Assembly: GCF_000346465.2 (NCBI RefSeq)
Contig: NC_034014.1
Location: 4,470,893-4,534,892 of the forward strand
Length of the DNA: 64,000 nucleotides
Direction: 5' to 3'
Source of the DNA: Prunus persica
Taxonomy: Eukaryota > Streptophyta > Magnoliopsida > Rosales > Rosaceae
In this document: piece after piece, positions 23,101 through 34,769 of the stretch
Position numbering within the stretch: the stretch's first letter is position 1
How the letters are laid out: each line of letters starts with the position of its first letter
Made by a program: the position numbers and the translations under genes
The notes under the pieces: model-generated
Seen by the model: the letters and a program-made list of their open reading frames with translations, nothing else
What the model was told of the DNA's origin: nothing
Database searches by the model: none

Positions 23101-26087
23101 GGAATACTTTGATGGCTCTTTAAATTATTAATCCATGAAAACCTTAAGAGTGTTTCTCATAAAAAGAAGAAAGAAAAAGTCTGAGCGTTTCTTTTGTCTA
23201 ACACCATCAAAAGATCTCCTGATATGACTAAAGAGTTTCTCTTGTTCATGAAGATTTTTTCTTTCTTTCTTTCTTTTTCTTTGGGGAACTTCAAAGGAAT
23301 CACCACAACTACTGCATATCAAAAGATATCGAATTGCAGTCTCAAACTTTTCCTTGATGCTTGTAGTGTATTCGTTTTGCAGACCTGTTAGAGTATTTTT
23401 GTTTGTCTAAGTAGCCTTCATTACTTTTCTTCTCTTGCATTTTAGATAAGCAAATTCTGTTTCGTATGGTTGGTTTTAGACTCAGACTAAAAGACTGTTT
23501 TTACCTCTTCTAAGAGTAAACAGATTTCTTTAACCTTCCTGGTTATATGGGAATTTGATTTGGATATTACACTTGAAATTAGGGAAATAGGGTACCTTTT
23601 TTCACATATTGGAATGCTACTGTCAACGCTAAGAAGCTCTAAATTCATAATGGAGTAAGCTTATTTATATTTTTATGCATTTGTGCAATGATGTTGACAT
23701 GATCATGAACATGTTTCATAATGAACTCTAAAATTTATGATTTACTAGCAATATCTTTTATTTATTTCAGTAAGCATATATTCGCAATGCATGTATCATC
23801 TCACTTGCAGTCACCCCGTTCTCTCTTGTCCTTCCTCTTGTTTTCCTTCAAACTTAAAGAAGAAGAAATTGGCCTTTTCCGTCTCTTTCCCACTTTCGAT
23901 TGAGTACACTGGAATCTTAGTTTTATTCAACAAGATTACCATAACTTTTATGGGTGACTTGGGTACGTTCTGAAATAGGAAAACTTTAAGGGATGATCAT
24001 GCTTTCAAGCCAAGAAAATTCGTTATAATAGTCCAGGGCTTTTGTGATCAGAGGCATATGCCAAAGCGTTGCCAATTTGCATGCAATCCAATGAATAATG
24101 CAGAACTGAGCAACTTAAATGATAACTACACTGAATAAAATACACAATATTTATTTAACCGGAAAAAAAAAACACGATTTGGAACCTGCACCTTGTCTAG
24201 ATGCTTAACTTTTACATGAACTCAAGTAAATTTTGGATTTTATTGCTTTTGTCACACTCATGTTTTAAGTAATGCTGGACTAGGAAATATAAGTGTAGCT
24301 TGTGACTGACAAGAATAACACATAAGGTCCCGATCCGAAAAAGAAAAACCAGAAAAATTGTAATATGGTGAAAGCTAGGTGAGATAGTATGATGATTGCT
24401 TAGGCAGAGAGCTTGATTGATTACTTATATAACGTACAATGTAGGATGCTTACTGTTTTTTTCTAGTGCTAGCTTATTCTTGAAGGGTGTCTGTGGGTCT
24501 CCCCAAGCTGTGTAGAGAGAGATGAGGAGGTTCGTTCAGTCAAGCTATGGATGTTGTTCCCTACCTTCCAAAACTTTAATGCTTTTTCAAGGGCTTCTTT
24601 TCATCTGCAATTTTATCACAATCATGGGTTGATATATTTGTATAGGAATATGATGTAAAGCTTTAGTTTTTGATTTTCTAAGACATTGCTTGGTCATGGG
24701 ATCTCCATGAGAGAGAGAGAGAGAGAGAGAGAGAGACCCTTGAGTGAAAATAGGTTTTGTGTTCCACCACATGTATTATTAATTCCCCTCTCTAAAAGTA
24801 AGAATAAAATCAACTTTATTGTAATATATATATATATATATATATATATTTGTGTTGCCTTGTCAATTTTTGCTCTAGTGCAAGTATGTGACTTTTTTTA
24901 GCTCTGCAAAAAAGCTACCAAGAAAATAGGTTTACTTTTTCACAGCAAAGCGCTCCGAGTTCGTTGTGTTTGAATTTGGATGCTTTTCTTGCGTGGGCTA
25001 ATAATTCAAGGTCATTATGGTTAAATTTTGAAATTTTCTAAAAACGCCCTTAATTAATTCATGTTTGAAAGAAAATACCATTCGTTATCTGAGGGTAAAA
25101 GAGTAAAGCCGCTGGTTATATACTAATCTCTCTCATTATATCGAGGAGTGTCATATTATCAAGTGGATCCACTTGACTGTATTTTTCTTCTTTATTATTA
25201 TTATTTTTAATGAAATCACATGACATGAAATATAAATTAAATGTAAGTAATCCGAGAGAGGAGAGAAAAAAAAAAAGAAGAAAAAAAAGCAAGTTGTGCT
25301 CCAATGGGGTAATTGAGGTAATTAAAATCCTTTCATTTTATGAGGTAATTGATGTCCAAGTGCAAGGCAGAAATTTCTTATGAAAGGAATTTTTTTTTTT
25401 TTCCCCTTAATTTCTTTCAAAGTCTAAGAGAAAATTTATATGTAGTAAAAATGGTTCAATTTGTTTTTAACGAAGAAATTTCTAAGCGATGATGATATTA
25501 TACGATATGTCGAACTAGCGTTACACATTTAACTAAATTGTACAATCGTTAAATGTCGAATTTTTAAATTCTAAAGCTTCACAAGGTATATCCGTAATCT
25601 CATATTAACATATCACATGTCATATGATATTGTGTTACACTAATTTTTTATTTTTTGATGTGTAAATTATAACAGTTGGAAAACTGGGGTTAACGCAAAG
25701 GAGCCAGTTCCCCTCGCTGTATCAGATCACGAATAAGCTTTTTGCCACGCAGCTCGAGGCGGCAGAAGCTTTTTAAATGTCATTAACCACCAGATCGGTG
25801 AGGGGGCAGTTCAGTCTTTTCACTCTTCCGGATCCAGCATTCGTAAACAAAACAAAACCAGTGGGGCCCAATCGTATCCAGCTGTATCTGCAAATTCTAA
25901 ATTCAAAAACTTCGTATGGGCTCTAAAAAATTTAAACCGTTTTTACAACCATCAAATGAAATGGCATCCATCCAGCCGTTGATTCTCGTGAAGATATTTA
26001 ACTTTAAACAGCCAATCAAAAACCCCAAAAAAAACAAATAAAATAAAATTAGCAAAGAGCCGTTATAGGGTTACAGCTCACTCTCTC
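20153..26087. other. Long intergenic region
   Basis: About 5.9 kb without a supported gene. Microsatellites: (GA)n near 24711-24735 and (TA)n near 24825-24849. The stretch at about 21800-22290 has the look of an old transposon (GA/AC-rich, stop-filled), but I found no ends. The ORFs here are short and unconvincing. Confidence 0.45.
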
Positions 26088-26214
26088 TATATAGAGGCCC
26101 CCCCTCTCACTCTCTCCTCCTACCCTCCTCATTTTCACCTTTGCGCCTCTCTCTCTCTCTCTCCCCTCTCGATCTCGATCTCTCTCTCTCTGCAGCAAAA
26201 CCCTAGAACCGAAA
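26088..26214 (+). promoter_or_regulatory. Core promoter and leader of beta-tubulin
   Basis: A TATATAG box at 26088-26094 is followed by a strongly CT-rich leader (26100-26195), then AAAACCCTAG (26198-26207), a telo-box-like element common in genes active in dividing plant cells. The start codon is at 26215. Confidence 0.65.
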
Positions 26215-28344
26215 ATGCGTGAGATTCTTCATATCCAGGGAGGCCAATGCGGTAACCAGATCGGAGCCAAGTTCTGGGAGGTGGTCTGCGCCGAGCACGG
26301 CATAGACTCCACCGGGCGCTACCATGGCGACTCTGAGCTTCAGCTTGAGCGAGTCAACGTATACTACAACGAAGCCAGTGGTGGTCGATATGTTCCTCGA
26401 GCTGTGCTCATGGATCTGGAGCCTGGCACCATGGACAGCATCAGATCTGGGCCATATGGCCAGATCTTCCGACCTGATAACTTCGTTTTCGGTCAATCTG
26501 GTGCTGGAAACAACTGGGCCAAAGGCCATTACACTGAGGGTGCAGAGTTGATCGATTCGGTTCTAGATGTGGTTCGCAAAGAGGCGGAGAATTGTGACTG
26601 TTTGCAAGGTATGTATGAACACTGAAATGACCAAACCCTAACTGTAATTAGTGAGATTTTTGAGATTGGGGGTTTTCAATTTTGGTTTGGTAAACCCCTA
26701 ATTGTGATTTGTGATTTCGTGTTGCAGGGTTTCAGGTGTGCCATTCGCTGGGTGGTGGTACTGGATCTGGAATGGGAACGCTTCTGATTTCTAAGATTAG
26801 GGAGGAGTACCCAGATCGGATGATGATGACCTTCTCTGTGTTCCCATCTCCCAAGGTCTCTGATACTGTTGTGGAGCCTTACAATGCTACTCTGTCAGTT
26901 CATCAGCTTGTGGAGAACGCAGACGAGTGTATGGTGCTTGACAATGAAGCCCTCTATGATATCTGCTTCCGTACACTTAAACTCACCACCCCCAGCTGTA
27001 AGTTCCTTCATATCTTCGCTGTTGTTTGGATGGATCGTTCTTATGCTATTTTATGATTATGTATCTTGATTTACTCTGGATCAACATGTCAAGTTCTGTC
27101 AAGATCATCCATGTAACTTAGGTCTTTGTTAGAGGAATAAATTATGCATGATGGCATTGGCATAGATGATTTATTGCAGCATGAATTCAAGGTTCAAGCA
27201 TGCTTCGGTAATTTTAAGGAAAGATGACAAACGTGTTTTCATTCTGAGTTATGTCAAATATATGATATGGTCATATTGATTGCTCTTACTTCTGAGAGTA
27301 ATTAGCTGCTGTTCATTTTCTGCAAAATGAGTTTCGGCGACATTGAATGTCTTTATTGTTGGGTTCTGAAAGCATGAGTTGTATGTGCTGATGATGATGC
27401 ATATTTTGTAGGTTAAAATACATTCCTGTTGATGGTAGTTACTTCTAAAAGTAATTAGTTGTCGTTTAGTCTCTGATGAAAAATGAGTTTTGGCAAGCAA
27501 TGGATGATCTAATCTTTCTTTCTTTGTCAGAGTTTTGAAAGCATGAATTGTCTGTTGTGTGTGCTTTTGATAGTAAATACTCTATGAACTTGCGTTATAT
27601 TGCCCCTTTTGTTTCCTAAAAGGAGCATAAAAGCTGATATCATCTTCTCTGCTTTGCTGTTTTACAGTTGGTGATTTGAATCATTTGATATCTGCAACTA
27701 TGTCTGGAGTTACATGCTGCCTAAGGTTCCCTGGACAGCTCAACTCTGACTTGCGCAAACTTGCCGTAAACTTGATCCCCTTCCCGCGTCTTCACTTTTT
27801 CATGGTGGGCTTTGCTCCTCTTACTTCAAGAGGTTCTCAGCAGTACAGAGCCCTGACTGTTCCAGAGCTCACCCAGCAAATGTGGGATTCCAAGAACATG
27901 ATGTGTGCTGCTGATCCACGACATGGACGTTATCTAACAGCATCAGCAATGTTCCGTGGTAAGATGAGCACCAAGGAAGTTGATGATCAGATGATGAATG
28001 TGCAGAACAAGAACTCTTCCTACTTTGTTGAGTGGATACCCAACAATGTGAAGTCAACAGTTTGTGACATCCCACCAACTGGGCTGAAGATGGCATCAAC
28101 TTTCATCGGGAACTCGACATCCATCCAGGAGATGTTCAGGAGGGTGAGTGAGCAATTCACTGCCATGTTTAGGAGGAAGGCCTTCTTGCATTGGTACACA
28201 GGTGAAGGTATGGACGAGATGGAGTTCACTGAGGCTGAGAGCAACATGAACGATCTGGTTTCTGAGTACCAGCAGTATCAAGATGCAACAGCCGATGAGG
28301 AGGAATACGAGGATGAGCAAGGGGAGTATGAGGAGGAAATGTAA
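26215..28344 (+). CDS. TUBB: Beta-tubulin
   Basis: Exons 26215-26608, 26728-26997 and 27668-28344 give 446 aa, the usual length. It polymerises with alpha-tubulin into microtubules in the cytoplasm. It starts MREI, the tetrapeptide that mediates autoregulation of beta-tubulin mRNA in animals. The tubulin signature GGGTGSGMG lies at about residues 140-148 and binds GTP. Other family motifs are GGQCGNQIG (10-18), [15 protein letters not shown] and [15 protein letters not shown]. The acidic tail ends [15 protein letters not shown]. Two introns at conserved phase-1 positions fit the plant beta-tubulin pattern. No break is seen. Confidence 0.97.
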
Positions 28345-29132
28345 TTTCTATCAAGCAGTAGTTTCCTTTGAATATCAACTTTCCAGTTAGCGTTTTATGT
28401 AGTATGTGAATGAATTTCTGATTGAGTGTTTGTGGGACAAGTTTCAATATCAACTTCCAGTTGCTGCTTTTGCTGTAACTTTGCTTATTTCACCATTATG
28501 GATTTGTGGTAGTGGTATTTGCTTTCTAACAACTTTGGTCTTTACTCATCTCTCTCCTTAGTAGTATTTTTTGGTGTTTTTACAACTTCACTATCGCCTA
28601 CTCTCTATAGTCGGAAGACCCATCCTTTCTCTTTGTTTGTTAAAGTTTAATGTAGCTTTCATTTCTCTTTATCTTATCAAAGCAACGCCAACATTAAAGC
28701 TACAAGATCTTAGTTCTTTTCAGTTTCCAAATACACTTTGGGATTTACATGTGAAATTTTGGTATTGTAGTTTTTAGAATTGGATGCAAGGATACCAAAT
28801 GGGTCCTAAAGCTTTAAAAATGAGATATTTATTCAAAAATTCATTTTAGTATGACATATTATAATAAAAAACCTCCTTCAAAATTGCATATGCAAGAGAA
28901 ATTCTTCCAACGGCAATACCCCCACTCAGACGAGAGAAACTTTAGATATTTTTCCCGAATTTTCTTGTAGGAGGAACGACCTCAAACGTGCTTGCAAAGT
29001 AACTGACGTGTTATCCTAGTCCAAATAAGAAGAGGAGTCAATTACTTATCCATTTTGGATTTATGTTTTAATTAGGTTTTTTTTTATTTTTGGGCTGCTG
29101 TAAAAAGCCAGCTACAGTAGGAATAGAAGTGT
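28345..29132. other. 3' flank of tubulin, intergenic
   Basis: Presumed 3' UTR to about 28500, then AT-rich sequence with no supported gene. Confidence 0.4.
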
Positions 29133-29466
29133 CACTACTACAAAAAGTGAAAAAGACAACCAGAAAACGACCACGGTAGATCAAAAAATCATCGTTGTGT
29201 TTGAAAAGACGATGGTGATATAAAACCGCCTTGTATGAGTAATATAAACAACTTAAAAATGGAGATTCCAATGGGTGTTTTTAAAAAACGACGCATCAAA
29301 TTAAAAAAGCATCGTCTTATTGGAAAGGTTTTCTTCAAAGTTAAACTCTGAGCCAAAAACCAACGGCAGAAGCTATGAAACCACCGACGTAGAAAGTAAA
29401 GACGACGGTGTCCAATAACAGCCGTCGTTTTTACTCCTTAATAAACACAACCATATTTTCGTAGTG
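29133..29466. mobile_element. CACTA-like non-autonomous DNA transposon
   Basis: Begins CACTACTACAAAAAGTG and ends in TTTTCGTAGTG, giving inverted CACTAC ends. Short subterminal motifs of the type ACGAC or GACGAYGGT occur many times in both orientations, as in CACTA elements. There is no coding capacity. The 3-bp flanks (TGT, CAT) do not match, so the target duplication is missing or decayed. Confidence 0.5.
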
Positions 29467-29499
29467 CATTGAACCGTGACGTGGAGTAATTTTTTTTCT

Positions 29500-29648
29500 T
29501 TTTTGGCGAATTAAAAGTTTAGGAGGAGGGGAGGCTATCCCATCCCAAGCCAGGGCATATCAAGGCTTCTTTGAGGACTGTCAGCAATGAGACTTGAACT
29601 TAGTCCTTGATAGAAAAGAGAACGATCCTTACCAACTCAACCAAGAGT
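29500..29648 (-). mobile_element. tRNA-derived SINE-like sequence
   Basis: Read on the minus strand from about 29648, it has a box A-like TGGTTGAGTTGG and a box B-like AAGTTCAAGTCTC at normal tRNA spacing, and ends in an AT-rich tail near 29500. It is too diverged to be a tRNA gene. Target duplications are not clear. Confidence 0.4.
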
Positions 29649-30049
29649 TATTTTACATTAAATTTCTTATTGTAATAGGAATATCGTATACACTAGTTGC
29701 ACTGCATGTGCAAATTTCCTTGAATGTAAAGTGAGTGTTCTTTCAAAAAAATAATAATAATAAAGTATCTCCGTGAGAAGCTATTGACAATTTTTATTGA
29801 AATCTATATAACTCAGGCTCACCCACACAAGTCATAATCAATGACTAAAATATCGACGAAATATTGAGGATATTATCATTGTTTTAGGTCTATGATATTT
29901 TGGAACATATCCATACACATATTGTATAAGTATCGATAATATCGAAAAATATCGATATTGATAATTTCTCTCACACTTCAGCAACATTTGGCCAAAATAT
30001 CACTATAATATCGATAATATAGAGATGATAAGGACATGATTTTTTTGAA

Positions 30050-30449
30050 GAGTTATTTACACTAACACCTCCTTAGGTTTCTTGTGTTTTCACAAAACCC
30101 CCTCATGTCTCAAAAATTACACAAACACTCCCTGAGGTTTCAGTTTGTTTTCACAAAACATATATTCGTTGATTGTTTGTCCAAAAATTGATGATTTCAT
30201 TGAAAAAAAAATGATGCAAATGACAAAATTAACATCAATGAAGTATATGCAATATAATCTTAAAGGCTAACTTTGTCATTTGGAGAAATTTTTTTGTGTG
30301 TATAAAATCATCAATCTTTGGATGAAAAATCAATGAAAATGAATTTTGTGAAAACAATTTAAAGCCTCAGGGGGTGTTCTTCTAATTTCTAAAACCTCGA
30401 GTTTTGCGAAAAAGCCGAAAACATCAGGAGGTGTTAGTGTAAATAACTC
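30050..30449. mobile_element. MITE with 24-bp perfect terminal inverted repeats
   Basis: GAGTTATTTACACTAACACC.. at 30050-30073 is repeated inverted at 30426-30449. Flanks of nine bases (TTTTTTGAA and AAATTTGAA) share their last six, compatible with a decayed 9-bp Mutator-type duplication. It is non-coding. It sits inside AT-rich sequence full of ATATCGATA-type motifs (29840-30020 and 30780-30860), which may be an older element that it split. Confidence 0.6.
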
Positions 30450-31089
30450 AAATTTGAACATTATAGGAACTCTATGTGATACTAAGTCACTCATATATCT
30501 TACCATGCAATGTATAAAATGTAAAATACTGTAGTAAATCATTATAAATAAATGATTATAGTGTGTTTAATCTTCTTTCATTAATTACTACATATTTTCT
30601 ACACTTGCAGTGTTTGTCAACTCATTATATAATCAACTTAAATCAGTTAAACCTATCATGCAATGTATTTTCTTCCAATATTTTGTGATAAAGTAATAGA
30701 TAATTGACAAAATAAACATCCTCCAAAGTTTCAAGAAAAATTTCCAAGTTTTTCTTACAATTTCCACGGTTTTTATTCAACTTTTATCAATATCGATAAT
30801 ATCCCGATATTTTCATAGAAATTTCCATATTTTAGGAATACCGATGTATCCAAAACCATTGATATTTTAGACCTTGGTCATAATCACCAATGCAATTGTT
30901 TATTTATTTTTACATATTTGAGAAAAAGAAGATAGAAAATTGGGGTCATAACCCATTTAAGAAAAGTGACGGGGTCATTCCAGAATATGACAAACCTCTC
31001 AATTGATTTTTCGCCTCCTCGCAAAACAAAGAGCAACCCAACTGAAGCCGTAGCATTACAGAGAAAATAAGTGAGAAGCGAACTTGAAA
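30450..31089. other. Intergenic upstream of the mS34-like gene
   Basis: AT-rich, with ATATCGATAATATC motifs near 30790-30810. No gene seen. The leader of the next gene probably starts near 31030. Confidence 0.4.
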
Positions 31090-32686
31090 ATGGCGAGCAA
31101 TCTCGCAAACAGAGCAGTAACGGATCGAACCATAAAACTATGGAGGCTCACATCGAGCTTCCTCAGAAACTTCAGCACTGCTTCCGAAAGCCCTTCTGCT
31201 GCTGCTGCTTCTCCTTCTTCTTCGGCTTCGAAGAAACCCAAGCGCAAGAAGAAGAAGAACCTGTTTGAGGTGGCTCAGTTTTTGCCCAACTGGGGATTAG
31301 GGTACCAAATGGCTAAGACTCACTGGGTCGGCGTCTCTTACCAGATCACCAAAATCAATCTTTACAAGGTCTCGCTTTTAATTATTGCTGGCTTTCAAAT
31401 TTTTCTTTATTGTTGGTTTTTGCTCGTTTGGTTACTAAGAAAATGTGGGACTAATTGAAAATTTGGGCTTTTGTGCCTCTAAGCTTTCTGCTTTTGCATT
31501 TGATTGCTCGTAATTAGATGTGAGAATGTTCATTCAATCAATTCGCCTTATTATTGTTATGGGTTTAATGGTTTAGGGTTTATGCGTTTTTTTTAAAATT
31601 TTTTTGGCAGGACGGTAGACATGGCAAAGCATGGGGCATCGTTCATAAGGAAGGTCAGTGATGGATTTTATATTTCATGGAAGTGACTTTTTTTTTTTTT
31701 TTTTTTCTCAATTGAAGTTTTTATTTGTATCTCTAGTACTTGCCTTTATGACTATATAAAGGATTATGCCTTTTCTTTCTTTCGTTTGAAAGAAAAATGT
31801 TACAAGGGTTTTATCACTTACTTTTTAGCTGTGTCTGGCTAAAGAAGTGACTCAAGTATATCATAGTTTACCAGTTGAACATTTGTGCTTGCGAAGTATT
31901 GAGGTTTACTGAATTGGGCATACTAATCTGATCAATATTTGTGTTCTGTTTGTGGTTGATATCATCGATTCAATGCTATGTATCATGTTTGCTCAATCTG
32001 TATACCTGGTTTTGGCTGCATTCTGTTGTTCAATATCTGATAACTCTTGTCTTTTTAACTTCAATTGAAAATAAAGTGTCCTGACTCCTAAATGGTTGGG
32101 AAATAATGCATCATTTAGTTCAAAGAACTACCAAAGGAACTAGTTGGCATTGTTACATAGGAGATTGAACATGCACTTCCCTGGCCACAGCATTTGTATT
32201 TGTGACTGAACGTGCATCCTGATTTCAATTATAAATGAGAAATATGTGCTTCGTTAGTGGCATTGGCCCCCTCCACATATGCGATTGCATAATCAAATGT
32301 AATGCATGAGCACCTACATGCATAAATAAGAGGTTCCTTTTTGTTATAGAGACTTGATTCAGTATTTGTCTGTCATTTATGCTTAGGAATGGCTAATTCA
32401 TTAGAGTTCTGTTTTGACTTGTAGTTGTGATAGTAAGAATTGCTAAAATAATATGTGGTCATTTTTTCGGATTAGGTTTATCTATTTTTAAGTTATTCTC
32501 TTTTATATGGAAGTTGATATAGTAGAATTTGTTGCAGGCTTGCCAGCTGCAGATGCTCCCAAGAAAATAAGTGGAGTCCACAAGCGTGGTTGGAGGTACA
32601 TTCCAAACTCAAAGTCGCCTGAAAGTGTTCCAAGTGTGACTAAACCTACAGAAAGTGCTCCAGCAGCTGAAGTTCAAGCAGCTTGA
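31090..32686 (+). CDS. Mitochondrial small-ribosomal-subunit protein mS34-like
   Basis: Exons 31090-31368, 31611-31653 and 32538-32686 join in phase to give 156 aa. The N-terminus (MASNLANRAVTDRTIKLW..) is basic and free of acidic residues apart from one Asp, as in a mitochondrial targeting peptide. It is followed by a Ser/Ala stretch and a Lys-rich patch (KKPKRKKKKN). The conserved core includes LFEVAQFLPNWGLGYQMAK, YQITKINLYKDGRHGKAWG and PKKISGVHKRGWRYIP, which I recall from plant proteins annotated as 28S ribosomal S34. The C-terminal tail is Ser/Pro/Ala-rich and variable. Assignment is by memory of the core only. Confidence 0.75.
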
Positions 32687-33536
32687 TGCGTTTCCTCCAT
32701 TTTTTGGGAAGATGTAGTCTGATCTGTCATACTAGGATGTTCTTTTTGAGTTAATTGGTTGTGTCCTCCATCGTTATAACTTTTGGTTAGATATGGTAAA
32801 TTTTTTTTTCTTTCTTCAGTTTAGTATATTTGACGCTCCACTGTAACATCCTTCCTTGTGCATTGAAGCTAGAATAAGCTTACGGCAATGCGAATTGGAA
32901 ATGTTTTTTCAGAAAGAAGGATTGAGCACATTCGTGTCTGTTTTTTATTTATCAATATTTTTAACGTCGGCTCTGGTGCCTGGTTCTGTTTCTTCCTATG
33001 ACATGAATGCTATCGGGATGGTGTCTGATTATCTTTTAGAACTTAATTTTTTTTTTTTTCCAAGTTGCCATATTGATCTTGAATGATGGATGTAAGAGGA
33101 GGGGAATGATATTTGCATCTTTGCTACTATGGCACTATAATTTGTTATCAATCGCAATTGATGAGAAATTCTTACACGCAGGGTGTTGTTATTAACCTTT
33201 TCTTTTACTTTGAAAATGCTATCATTTCATGCTCTCCGGAAATCTTCTTTCTCAGGCCTGAAGCAGTGGTAAGGTGTTTGATTCTACCTACTCTTTGCTA
33301 GTGCCTATCTGCAAAGCATGTAACAAGATTTTGCTTGTGCGTCCCAAGCAATGGCCAGTATAAAATTGGATAATCAAAGTACTGATCATGTCATGCTATC
33401 TTAGAATGCTGGAAATGTTAGCATTCACGGGCTTGGATCAATGGACATGATCAGTGTGGTCTGAGGACGTTGCTGATATGGGTTTTATAGGCTTTGCTTG
33501 TTTTGACTGGAAACTATAAGCATATTTGAATGGAAT
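32687..33536. other. 3' flank of the mS34-like gene
   Basis: Probable 3' UTR to about 32860; no further gene is supported. Confidence 0.4.
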
Positions 33537-33712
33537 ATACCCTAAAGATACTTTTTTTTAAAGGTACAAGCGATAGTCTAATCTAGATAGGGAGGTGGGG
33601 TTTCTCATACAAACTACTAAGGTGCCATGAGGGTTCGAACTTAAAATCTCTAATATGCAAATAAATGCCCTTTTTCCACTGAACTACCGTGTCGGCATAC
33701 CCTAAAAGATAC
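33537..33712 (-). mobile_element. tRNA-derived SINE with target-site duplications
   Basis: The body, 33552-33696, is read on the minus strand. The head has box A TAGTTCAGTGG and box B GTTCGAACC at tRNA-like spacing; the tail is A-rich (TTTAAAAAAAA). Target duplications ATACCCTAAAGATAC (33537-33551) and ATACCCTAAAAGATAC (33697-33712) flank it. This supports insertion through an RNA intermediate transcribed by RNA polymerase III. Confidence 0.8.
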
Positions 33713-33868
33713 ATAACCTTGCAACATAACCTCTTCTGACAAAACAAAAAAGAAAAAAAGAAGAAAGAAAAAGGTATCCTTTGGTTAGGGATAATGCTTC
33801 TGCTGTGTGTATGGAAAGAAAAAGAAACTAGAAGATGATATGTTGTGATCGCAGTGCATTTTAGCTAG

Positions 33869-34048
33869 TTCCAACCAAATCTGTATATATATAGCTTGTG
33901 CCCACTTTTAACATGGGTAGTGATTTTTATTCTTTTATCAAGGGACAAAAACAAGGGGAGAAGTGTAGAAGGAGAAAATGGAAGTGTGCCATGTTAAATT
34001 GGGCACATCAATAAGCTCTCTTTGGGATATAAACAGATTTGGTTGGAA
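33869..34048. mobile_element. Fold-back MITE, 16-bp perfect inverted ends
   Basis: TTCCAACCAAATCTGT at 33869-33884 is inverted at 34033-34048. Pairing continues imperfectly inward (GCTTGTGCCCA..TTAACATGG against CCATGTTAAATTGGGCAC). It is 180 bp and non-coding. I see no clear target duplication. Confidence 0.6.
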
Positions 34049-34769
34049 TCTGTAAAAGCTTAAACAGTGACCACCCTATGGCTATGAATCTATGATGCAA
34101 ATTTCCATGCCAAGCTATCTAAAGCAAATTTGTAAATTTGGTAAGTGAAAAGTATAGTCAGTATAGAATTACTTATAAGCAAACAATTCATTTGACATAA
34201 CAAAATATCAGAAAGTTTTCTATTATAAAGTAAAATACAAATAACACTGCCTTATTTTCATAAACAATGAAACCCAATTAAAATCAAATTAATATAGAAA
34301 AAAAAAAAAAAAAAAAAAAGAAACAAAGGGGAAGAAAACCCCTACACCCTTGATCTTTACTTGTGTCGCTTTCTCAATCACTGTGTCTGTGATGTGTGTC
34401 CCACAACTGGTAGGCATAAAATATATCTGTGTTGAGTGCAGTCTGCCCCACCAGCCTCCTCATAATTCGCCTTGGCTTGGCCCCGGGGCTCTCTCTAGTC
34501 TTCTCTTTCGTTTTCTTTTTCTTTCATTTCAACAACATTGCTCGAAACTGACACACAAACAAAGACAGTGATCGAGGGAGACACAGAGAGAGGAGAGAGA
34601 AGAGAGAGAGAGAGAGACATTGATATTTGATAAAGAGAGAAAACAAACGCCACCTACTCCACAACCCCACCATGTTTGCTGTTCCTAAACACACCCTTCA
34701 ACCCCAAAGACCGCAACTTTAATACTTTCCTCCACCATTTCATGACATTTCTGTTTCTGGGTTTCTCAA
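34049..34769 (+). other. Upstream and GA-rich leader of the RING-CH gene
   Basis: Holds a long A-homopolymer (about 34299-34319) and a GA-rich tract (about 34575-34617), then leader sequence to the ATG at 34770. No other gene. Confidence 0.4.

Noticed and set aside
26203..26529. Minus-strand ORF over tubulin exon 1
   Set aside because: Shadow of the strongly biased tubulin coding sequence.
33600..33697. tRNA gene on the minus strand
   Set aside because: Box A and box B are present, but no cloverleaf forms and target duplications mark it as a SINE.
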